Assembly (NCBI GenBank): GCA_031425525.1
Contig: JANPJM010000078.1
Span: forward strand, 182,589-246,588
Origin: JANNMJ01 sp031425525
Lineage (GTDB): Bacteria; Bacteroidota; Bacteroidia; Cytophagales; Hymenobacteraceae
Direction: 5' to 3'
Length of the DNA stretch: 64,000 nt
Both the position numbers and the translations under genes were made by a program. The notes beneath the pieces were generated by a model. That model worked only from the letters and a program-made list of their open reading frames with translations. It had not been told where the DNA came from and did not search any database. Of this stretch, positions 58,328 to 64,000 are shown in pieces. The stretch's first letter is position 1, and each line of letters starts with the position of its first letter.

Positions 58328-59560
58328 CTACACCAAAATTTCCTTCGGATAACAGACGAAAAACTTCTCCACTTTCTGGCTGAGCGCCTGAATGTTGGGC
58401 AAGTCGCTTGCCTCCGTCACATCCAGCACGTAGCCGGTTTTGGTGAGTACCTGAATCGGCCCGGCGCCGCTGGCGTCGTAGGCATTGTTGCCCACGCGCC
58501 CGGCAATGACGAGGTGCGCCGCATCTTCCTCGTTCAGGCTGAAGGTGGCGGCCACCAGATCGCGGGTACCGGGCAGCAAATCCGGGTCGAAGGGCGTACT
58601 GCTGAGGCTGATTTTGAACAGGCGTCGGTCGAGGATGCCGGCGGCGAGCAGGCGCAGCACGGCATCGGGGTGGTGGCGCCATTGCTTGATGGCGGCCCAG
58701 ATATCCACATCGTCGAGCGCCGTGAAGTGCGGGAGCGCGGTTGGGTCGGCGACGAACGCCGGGAACGTCAGCTCGCGGCTAAGGAAATAGTACAGGTCGG
58801 GCGAGGCGGGTACTGCGTGGCCGCGTGCCAGCAGTATGCGGGCGCGCTGCACGAGGCGCAGCACCATATGTTCGGCACTCAGCACGGCGTGGTGCAGGTA
58901 CACTTGCCAGTACATCAGGCGGCGGCTCACCAAAAAGCTCTCGATGCTGAGAATGGCTTTTTCTTCCATCACCAGCCGGTCATCGACCACAGTGAGCATC
59001 TTGAGGAGGCGGTCGGCGCCGATTTGCCCTTCGCTTACGCCGGTGTAAAACGAGTCGCGCCGCAGGTAATCGAGGCGATCTACGTCGAGTTGCGAAGAAA
59101 TGAGCTGATGAAAAAACGGCCGCTCGTACGTTCCCCGGAACATCTGAATCGCCAGGCCCAGCTTGCCGCCGAACTCGCCATTCAGCATTTCCATCAGATG
59201 CAGACTTACCTGCTCGTGGCGCACCTGATGAAAAATGGCCGTTTCGAGGGCGTGCGAAAACGGCCCGTGGCCTACGTCGTGCAGCAGAATCGCCACCTGT
59301 GCGGCCTCACATTCAGCATCGGTCACGCGTACGCCTTTGGCTTGCAGGGTTTGCAGCGCAAGCTGCATCAGGTGCATCGCACCGAGGGCGTGGTGAAACC
59401 GCGTATGCAGCGCCCCAGGGTACACAAACTCGGTGAGCCCCAGTTGTTTGATGCGCCGCAGCCGCTGGAAAACGGGATGCTCGATGAGGTCGAACAGCAA
59501 CTCGCCCGGCACCGAGATGAACCCGTATACCGGATCGTTGAGGATTTTCTTCTTGTTCAC
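58328..59560 (-). CDS. HD-domain phosphohydrolase
   Basis: The 410-residue protein is a dGTPase-like HD hydrolase. The metal site is seen in HTRFHHALGAMHLMQ (His), AILLHDVGHGPFSHALE (HD) and SSQLDVDRLDYLRRD (Asp). I prefer the GTG at 59560 (reading MNKKKILNDPVYGFISV), which matches the usual N-terminus of the group; a TTG at 59584 would add eight residues. Its substrate is unknown; members act on dNTPs or other phosphates. It is next to lpxD on the same strand, a common arrangement in Bacteroidota. Confidence 0.88.
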   Translation of the reverse strand: MNKKKILNDPVYGFISVPGELLFDLIEHPVFQRLRRIKQLGLTEFVYPGALHTRFHHALGAMHLMQLALQTLQAKGVRVTDAECEAAQVAILLHDVGHGPFSHALETAIFHQVRHEQVSLHLMEMLNGEFGGKLGLAIQMFRGTYERPFFHQLISSQLDVDRLDYLRRDSFYTGVSEGQIGADRLLKMLTVVDDRLVMEEKAILSIESFLVSRRLMYWQVYLHHAVLSAEHMVLRLVQRARILLARGHAVPASPDLYYFLSRELTFPAFVADPTALPHFTALDDVDIWAAIKQWRHHPDAVLRLLAAGILDRRLFKISLSSTPFDPDLLPGTRDLVAATFSLNEEDAAHLVIAGRVGNNAYDASGAGPIQVLTKTGYVLDVTEASDLPNIQALSQKVEKFFVCYPKEILV

Positions 59561-59599
59561 CGCGTTTTTCACGGTGCAAAGCAACGACGGGGAGTTTTG

Positions 59600-59675
59600 A
59601 ATTTCGAGTTTCGAGTTTCGATTTTTCGATTAACGAAAAACGGCTAACTAATAACGGTTAACGACTATCGACTCT
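59600..59675. repeat. Heptanucleotide-period repeat H5
   Basis: On the minus strand the units read GTTAACC, GTTATTA, GTTAGCC, GTTTTTC, GTTAATC, then GAAACTC twice. They share units with H6, which is inverted, so H5 and H6 flank the GNAT gene as an inverted pair. Confidence 0.75.
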
Positions 59676-59709
59676 GGGATTTGCGCGACTGGCCGTAAGT
59701 TCGGCCCCG

Positions 59710-60252
59710 ATGACAACCGCCGCCCTTTTTACTATTCGCCTCGCCACCCCCGCCGATGCCGCTCCGTTGAGCGAGTTGATGGCCGACACCTTTCGTGAAA
59801 AATGGCACACCGATTACCAACCTGCCGACCTCGAGGCGTACCTCACCGAGAATTATCAGCCCGCCATCCAAGCTGCTCAAGTTACTGATGCCGCCACGGT
59901 GCTGTTTGTAGCTGAAGCAGTGGCTGGGGGCGAGTTGGTCGGGTTCGCGCGGTTCCGGTTCGGCGAGCCGCCGCCCGAGGTGGCTGCTATCGGCCCGCCG
60001 CCCGCCGTTGAGCTCGTGACGTTTTACGTCCGTTCGGCGTGGCACAACCAGCGGGTGGGCGCCGCCCTTTTCGATGCTGGCCTAGCCGAAGTGAGCGCCT
60101 GTGGCGCCCACGTCATCTGGCTCGGTGTTTTCCCGAATAACCACGGCGCGGTGCGATTTTATCAAGCACGCGGGTTTGCGGTGGTTGGCGAACACGCGTT
60201 CACCGTCGGCACGCAAACCGACGTAGACTGGTGGATGGCGCGGCGGTTGTAG
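59710..60252 (+). CDS. GNAT-family N-acetyltransferase
   Basis: The 180-residue protein has the GNAT fold: FTIRLATPADAAPLSELMA at the N-terminus and ELVTFYVRSAWHNQRVGAALF with the acetyl-CoA-binding loop (here RVGAAL in place of the usual Q/RxxGxG/A). The end GVFPNNHGAVRFYQARGFAVVGEH is typical. It should acetylate a small molecule or protein. TAAGTTCG just before the ATG resembles a -7 box. The substrate cannot be inferred. Confidence 0.9.
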   Translation: MTTAALFTIRLATPADAAPLSELMADTFREKWHTDYQPADLEAYLTENYQPAIQAAQVTDAATVLFVAEAVAGGELVGFARFRFGEPPPEVAAIGPPPAVELVTFYVRSAWHNQRVGAALFDAGLAEVSACGAHVIWLGVFPNNHGAVRFYQARGFAVVGEHAFTVGTQTDVDWWMARRL

Positions 60253-60299
60253 TTTGTTAATCGTTAGCCGTTGGCCGTTTTTCGTTAGTCGTCAATTCG
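60253..60299. repeat. Heptanucleotide-period repeat H6
   Basis: Six consecutive 7-bp units from 60256: GTTAATC, GTTAGCC, GTTGGCC, GTTTTTC, GTTAGTC, GTCAATT. It touches the GNAT stop on one side and the next ATG on the other. Confidence 0.85.
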
Positions 60300-60566
60300 A
60301 TGGATGCTGTTACGTTCACTGGTTTTCGCGGTTTGCCGCAGCCCGCCCAAGCGCGGTTGCTGGCTGCACACGGGCGCCTGTTGGCTACCCGGCGCGAAGG
60401 CGGCATCTGGCAGCACCTCTATGACGTACGCGGCTTTTTCGTGGAGACTTGGCACTGGGCCGAAGCCGGGCCGGACGGCGAGGCGCCCATCGGCCTGCTG
60501 TTTTCGTTCACCGACGTAGCCGGGCTGGATGGGTGGCTGGCAGGGGTGGAGGTGGGCGACGGTTAG
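60300..60566 (+). CDS. Small protein of unknown function
   Basis: The 88-residue product has no signal or motif. It is rich in Gly/Leu/Ala with a Trp/Phe-rich region (GGIWQHLYDVRGFFVETWHW). The ATG at 60300 is preceded by H6. Its stop overlaps the DUF433 stop by three bases (TTAG). It is probably real because it is uninterrupted and follows a GNAT gene. The family is not known. Confidence 0.55.
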   Translation: MDAVTFTGFRGLPQPAQARLLAAHGRLLATRREGGIWQHLYDVRGFFVETWHWAEAGPDGEAPIGLLFSFTDVAGLDGWLAGVEVGDG

Positions 60567-60775
60567 CTGCGCAGCCCCCACGCTTCTGGTTGCCTGGGGG
60601 CTTTTAGGCTGATTTTTCGGTTAAGGCAATAGTAAAAATCTTCAATTATTTCCGCTTTCGTCATTCCACCGGCCAAGTGTTTCAGCACGTCATACACCGT
60701 GGTGCGTAGCCCCCGTATGCAGGGCTTGCCGCCGCGCTTACCGGCTTCGATCGTAATAAGTTGATCGTAATGCAT
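60563..60775 (-). CDS. DUF433-like antitoxin, C-terminally altered, no partner toxin
   Basis: The 70-residue product starts MHYDQLITIEAGKRGGKPCI with RGLRTTVYDVLKHLAGGMTK and AEIIEDF, the DUF433 pattern. After that normal members continue with a PYLTEEDI-like segment; here it reads YYCLNRKISLKAPRQPEAWG. A one-base shift recovers LTEKSA then a stop, so a frameshift probably truncated it. DUF433 antitoxins usually precede a DUF5615 PIN-like toxin; none is found here. It is best regarded as a decaying or orphan antitoxin. Confidence 0.65.
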   Translation of the reverse strand: MHYDQLITIEAGKRGGKPCIRGLRTTVYDVLKHLAGGMTKAEIIEDFYYCLNRKISLKAPRQPEAWGLRS

Positions 60776-60818
60776 AGGGCGCGAAGTAGATTTTCGGGCG
60801 GTTGATTGAACGGTGGGT

Positions 60819-61358
60819 TCAATCAATGTCATACGGAAACAGCGCCTCCACTTCCATCGACCACCCCGGCACGGCGGGCTCGGCTTCGGCGCGCTCGCCC
60901 CGGCGGTAGCGCACGGGCTTGTCCGGCGAATCATCGCGAAAGACGCGCACTACGTCGGAAGAAAGCATATCCACATCCCACACGACCAACGTGCCGGCCG
61001 CGAAATAGTCGGCCCGCTTAGCGGCCATTTCGGCTTCGGCAGCAGGGCCGTAATCGCCTTCACTGCGCACTTCGACGGCGAAAACCGGCGCTCCTTCCAG
61101 AAACTTCATTCCCGTGGGGCGGCCGGTGTGGAAAGCGGCATCGGGCGAGAAGGATTTGCGATTCGGCAGGTTGACAAGGAAGCCAACATTGTCGGACACC
61201 GCGTACCCAGAACGATTACGAAAGGAGTATTCCGTCAGACTTACGAAAATTTGACCGGCAGCGAAGCCAGGAATAAAGCCGGTTGGTGACATTTCGAGTA
61301 GCTGGTCGTTAACGATTTCGGCTTTGCCGGGATGATTCAGTAGTGTGGCAGGACTCAT
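60819..61358 (-). CDS. Uma2-family endonuclease-like protein (DUF820)
   Basis: The 179-residue protein has the PD-(D/E)xK-like core of Uma2 proteins: FSPDAAFHTG, then PVFAVEVRSEGDYGPAAE with the catalytic-type Asp and Glu, then LVVWDVDM. The x-K position is Arg (EVR), which is common in this family. The role is unknown; Uma2 genes are often multi-copy and mobile in cyanobacteria and some Bacteroidota. The ATG at 61358 gives MSPATLLNHPGKAEIVND. Confidence 0.85.
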   Translation of the reverse strand: MSPATLLNHPGKAEIVNDQLLEMSPTGFIPGFAAGQIFVSLTEYSFRNRSGYAVSDNVGFLVNLPNRKSFSPDAAFHTGRPTGMKFLEGAPVFAVEVRSEGDYGPAAEAEMAAKRADYFAAGTLVVWDVDMLSSDVVRVFRDDSPDKPVRYRRGERAEAEPAVPGWSMEVEALFPYDID

Positions 61359-61382
61359 CGGCGTTCTGTTTTAAACGATTTT

Positions 61383-61533
61383 GTCATTGCGAGGAGGCTT
61401 GGAGCCTGCCCCGAGGAACGTGGGGGACGAAGCGATCTCACTTGGAATTGGTGCGGCGGTTGGGCGTCGCCGAGCGGCCGGTACTCAATCGCCCCTAGCA
61501 AACGAAGATTGCTTCGCTGCGCTCGCAATGACA
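61383..61533. repeat. Dispersed repeat, family R2, copy c
   Basis: The ends read GTCATTGCGAGGAGGCTTGG and CGCTCGCAATGAC. Inner GACGAAGCGATCTCACTTGG and GAAGATTGCTTCGCTGCG match the other copies. It lies between two minus-strand genes. Confidence 0.85.
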
Positions 61534-61553
61534 GGTTGGAGTAGCTGGTATTT

Positions 61554-61967
61554 CTATGCCCCTTCGCCCGTGAAGACTAGAAACTCCTGAAACATCTCCC
61601 GTCCATACTCCGCATAGCCACGCGCACCAAACTCCTTACTGACCTTACTGATGCTGAGAAAGCTTTCCAACTCAGACCGCCGGATGTACAGGCGTTCAAA
61701 AGTTGCTTGTAAATCTTCAAGCGTCCAGTCGTATTTATTTCCGGTTGAAAGCGCGCCAGGTTCAAGTGGCTTTGCTCGTTTCGTTACGCGCGAGCCTTGG
61801 TCTGTCACTTCGCGCAAGCGCAGCTTTTTTTCGTTGATACTTTCAAGCTGCCGTTTCTCATCTTTGGTTTTAGTGAAGTAGCTGATTTCCTTGCCGTCTT
61901 CGTGGCGTTTCATCAATGATTGCCAGTAGGCAGAAAATGCTGCATTGAAATCTGGGTAATGCTTCAT
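61554..61967 (-). CDS. Protein of unknown function
   Basis: The 137-residue product has no signal or membrane segment. It is rich in Lys, Arg and Glu in the centre (FTKTKDEKRQLESINEKKLR) and ends with an amphipathic stretch. It lies 23 bp from the phosphomannomutase stop on the same strand, downstream in the same transcript. Coding character is reasonable but the family is not recognised. Its local composition is less GC-rich than neighbours. Confidence 0.55.
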   Translation of the reverse strand: MKHYPDFNAAFSAYWQSLMKRHEDGKEISYFTKTKDEKRQLESINEKKLRLREVTDQGSRVTKRAKPLEPGALSTGNKYDWTLEDLQATFERLYIRRSELESFLSISKVSKEFGARGYAEYGREMFQEFLVFTGEGA

Positions 61968-61990
61968 TGTTTTTTTATTATGGGTTTTAT

Positions 61991-63733
61991 CTACCGCAAC
62001 CCCATCTCCCCAATAATCTCCGCAATCTTGCCATCTAACTCCTTTCCAACGCGCTCATAATCAGCGGCACTCGCCAACTCGGCCCGCACGCTGAAGTAGA
62101 ATTTGATTTTGGGCTCGGTGCCGCTGGGGCGGGCCGAAATCTTGGTGCCGTCGGCGGTGATGAACTGCAACACGTCGGATTTATCGTAGCCTTGGAGGGG
62201 CGCTTTGATGCCGCTCGTGAGGTCGTGCGACTCGCCGGTGAGGTAGTCTAAGACCGTCACGACGGGCGAATTGGCGATGGTGGCGGGTGGCGCGGCGCGC
62301 AGGTCGCGCATCATTTCCTTGATCTCGTCGGCGCCGCGCGCGCCTTTTTTAGTGATCGAAATGAGGTCTTCTTTGCGATAACCGAACTCGCGGTACATCG
62401 CGATCAGGGCGTCCTGCAAGGTTTGGCCTTTGGCCTGCATCACGGCGGCCAATTCGGCGATGAGGCAACAGGCAGCTACGGCGTCTTTATCGCGCACTTG
62501 CTGGCCGATGAGGAAGCCGTAGCTTTCTTCGCCGCCGCAGATATAGACTTCGCCTAGCTTCTCGCGCTCCCGGATGACCTGCGCGATGTACTTGAAACCC
62601 GTGAGCGTCAGGTAACACGGCACGCCGAGGGCGGCGGCCATTTCGTTGATCAAATCGGTGGTAACGATGGTGTTACAGATGTATTCGCGGCCGGTGAGGC
62701 GGCCGGCGTCGCGCCAGCTCGTCAGCAGGTAATACACCAATAGACTGGCCGTCTGGTTGCCGTTGAGCAGCACCCACTCGCCGCGTTCGTTTTTGATGCC
62801 GGCGCCCACGCGGTCGGCGTCGGGGTCGGTGGCGAGGACGAGGTCGGCGTTGTCGCGCTGCGCCATATCGAGGGCAAGCTGCATCGCAGGTTTTTCCTCC
62901 GGATTCGGCGATACCACCGTCGGGAAGTTGCCGTCGGGCGTGGCCTGCGCTTCCACGATATGCACGTGCTGGAAACCAAACCGTTTCAGCGCCGAGGGCA
63001 CCAGCGTGATGCCGGTACCGTGAATGGGCGTGAACACGATGTTGAGATGTTTACCTTGTGCATCAACTACTTCGGGCTTCACACTCAGCCCTTGCAGCAT
63101 CTGCAAATACACCTCATCTACCTCGGCGCCGATCAAGTGAATCCGCGATTCGTCGCCATCGAACCGGATGTCGGCGAGCGATTGAATAGCGTTCACCTCG
63201 GCAATGATGGCCGCGTCGTGCGGGGGCGTCACCTGGGCGCCGTCCTGCCAATAGATTTTGTAGCCGTTGTACTCTTTTGGGTTATGCGACGCCGTGATGA
63301 CCGCGCCCGACTGGCACCCCAAGTGCCGGATGGCGAACGATAATTCGGGCGTCGGCCGCAGGGCATCGAACAAAAAAACATCGATTCCATTGGCCGAGAA
63401 TACATCGGCCGCCACTCGCGCAAACGCCGCCGAGTTGAGGCGTGAATCGTGCGCAATGGCCACGCGAATCTTACCTGCCGGAAATTGCTGGTGCAGGTAG
63501 TTGCATAATCCCTGGGTGGCGGCACCAAGGGTGTAGCGGTTCATCCGGTTGAGGCCGGCGCCCATGACACCACGTAGCCCGCCGGTGCCAAATTCGAGAG
63601 TGCGGTAGAAGGCGTCGGTCAGGCCGTCGACGTCGTTTTTTTCGATCAGCGCGCGGATTTCGGCTTTGGAAGCGTCGTCGTAACCGGCGGCGAGGTAAGC
63701 ATCAACTTTCGACTGGATTTCGGGCGTGAGCAT
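61991..63733 (-). CDS. Phosphoglucomutase/phosphomannomutase family enzyme
   Basis: The 580-residue enzyme belongs to the alpha-D-phosphohexomutase family and interconverts hexose-1- and hexose-6-phosphates. The active-site Ser is in VITASHNPKEYNGYKIY, the metal loop is LATDPDADRVGAG, the sugar-binding loop is CGGEESYGFLIG and the phosphate-binding motif is RPSGTEPKIKFYF. The ATG at 63733 gives MLTPEIQSKVDAYLA; a longer frame to 63877 is Pro-rich and non-conserved. Which sugar it prefers is not clear from sequence. Confidence 0.93.
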   Translation of the reverse strand: MLTPEIQSKVDAYLAAGYDDASKAEIRALIEKNDVDGLTDAFYRTLEFGTGGLRGVMGAGLNRMNRYTLGAATQGLCNYLHQQFPAGKIRVAIAHDSRLNSAAFARVAADVFSANGIDVFLFDALRPTPELSFAIRHLGCQSGAVITASHNPKEYNGYKIYWQDGAQVTPPHDAAIIAEVNAIQSLADIRFDGDESRIHLIGAEVDEVYLQMLQGLSVKPEVVDAQGKHLNIVFTPIHGTGITLVPSALKRFGFQHVHIVEAQATPDGNFPTVVSPNPEEKPAMQLALDMAQRDNADLVLATDPDADRVGAGIKNERGEWVLLNGNQTASLLVYYLLTSWRDAGRLTGREYICNTIVTTDLINEMAAALGVPCYLTLTGFKYIAQVIREREKLGEVYICGGEESYGFLIGQQVRDKDAVAACCLIAELAAVMQAKGQTLQDALIAMYREFGYRKEDLISITKKGARGADEIKEMMRDLRAAPPATIANSPVVTVLDYLTGESHDLTSGIKAPLQGYDKSDVLQFITADGTKISARPSGTEPKIKFYFSVRAELASAADYERVGKELDGKIAEIIGEMGLR

Positions 63734-63772
63734 ATACGGGGGAGGGCGTTTGGGGAGTGAGATAAAGTGAGG

Positions 63773-63780
63773 CAAAAGTA
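63773..63780 (-). promoter_or_regulatory. Bacteroidota -7 type box for the phosphohexomutase gene
   Basis: It reads TACTTTTG on the minus strand, 40 bp before the ATG. Confidence 0.5.
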
Positions 63781-63912
63781 GGGGCGGGCCTTGTGCCCGC
63801 CCGTTGCTCTTCGGTGGGCGCGTAGTGAGGGTTTGGGGCAGCCAGGGGGGGGAGGGGGGCCAGGGTAAACGCATCAAAATTTCGGGTATCTTCGTGTTAG
63901 CTCTTTTTTTGA

Positions 63913-64000
63913 ATGTCCGCTCTGACTTTCTCTTCCTTTTTAGAGGACTTCGCCACGGTGACCGAACCGCGGGTGGCGCGCAGTCGCACGTATGAGTTAC
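63913..64000 (+). mobile_element. Start of an ISAs1-like transposase, truncated by the window edge
   Basis: From the ATG at 63913 the frame reads MSALTFSSFLEDFATVTEPR, then VARSRTYEL, matching the typical N-terminal domain of ISAs1-type transposases (F..I.DPR..R...Y.L pattern). The rest is beyond the window. The sequence CAGGGTAAACGCATCAAAAT at 63862 onward might be the left inverted repeat, but without the other end this cannot be confirmed. A G-rich run precedes it. Confidence 0.6.

Overview
The window is a GC-rich chromosomal segment of a Bacteroidota bacterium, most likely Cytophagales and possibly Hymenobacteraceae (genus not determinable). Signs are three secreted proteins with type IX secretion (T9SS) C-terminal domains, a PorV/PorQ-family protein, an LpxC-FabZ fusion, a Rho with a very large disordered N-terminal insertion, a TonB-type outer-membrane receptor, and many promoter-like TAnnTTTG boxes of the Bacteroidota -7 type. 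No rRNA, tRNA or CRISPR array was seen. Both ends are cut: a PorV/PorQ-family gene at the left and an ISAs1-like transposase at the right.

Layout. 1-7.5 kb: PorV-like protein, greA, HIT protein, thioredoxin, dnaE, and a thioredoxin-fold lipoprotein without its active-site cysteines. 7.5-13.5 kb: a minus-strand series (M16 peptidase, two tiny two-helix membrane proteins, NYN-LOTUS protein, O-methyltransferase, LysM-rich lytic transglycosylase). 13.5-20.8 kb: helical protein with repeat array A, glycosyltransferase, TonB-type receptor, aminopeptidase P, HicBA. 20.8-26.3 kb: pyrB-pyrR, EVE protein, unknown exported proteins, second helical protein with array B. 26.5-28.8 kb: a restriction-modification pair. 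28.8-36.8 kb: DUF1569, PolX-like protein with a degenerate polymerase core, heptosyltransferase, DUF1684, serS, rho. 37-42.4 kb: two T9SS cargo paralogs and a DUF2490 protein, with a scar showing they arose by tandem duplication. 42.4-46.3 kb: acyltransferase E2, DUF4160-DUF2442 pair, third helical protein with array C. 46.4-54 kb: secreted GH13 amylase, a lipoprotein, cinA, DUF4197, an Asp-rich protein. 54-60 kb: lipid A cluster (ABC ATPase, lpxA, lpxC-fabZ, lpxD, HD hydrolase), then GNAT. 60.3-64 kb: small genes, a truncated DUF433, Uma2, phosphoglucomutase/phosphomannomutase, start of an insertion sequence.

Most unusual content. (1) Three genes for helical proteins of about 220-230 residues (13562-14257, 25310-25999, 45367-46038) each have a different tandem array just upstream of the start codon, with units of exactly 42, 21 and 21 bp. 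These are multiples of two B-DNA turns and also of seven codons. I could not match this arrangement to a described system. (2) A dispersed family of degenerate repeats with a strict 7-bp period sits at gene edges, mainly in the lipid A region. (3) Two further dispersed inverted-repeat families occur, one copy nested inside the other. (4) A tandem-duplication junction keeps a DUF2490 5' fragment joined to a rho 3' fragment.
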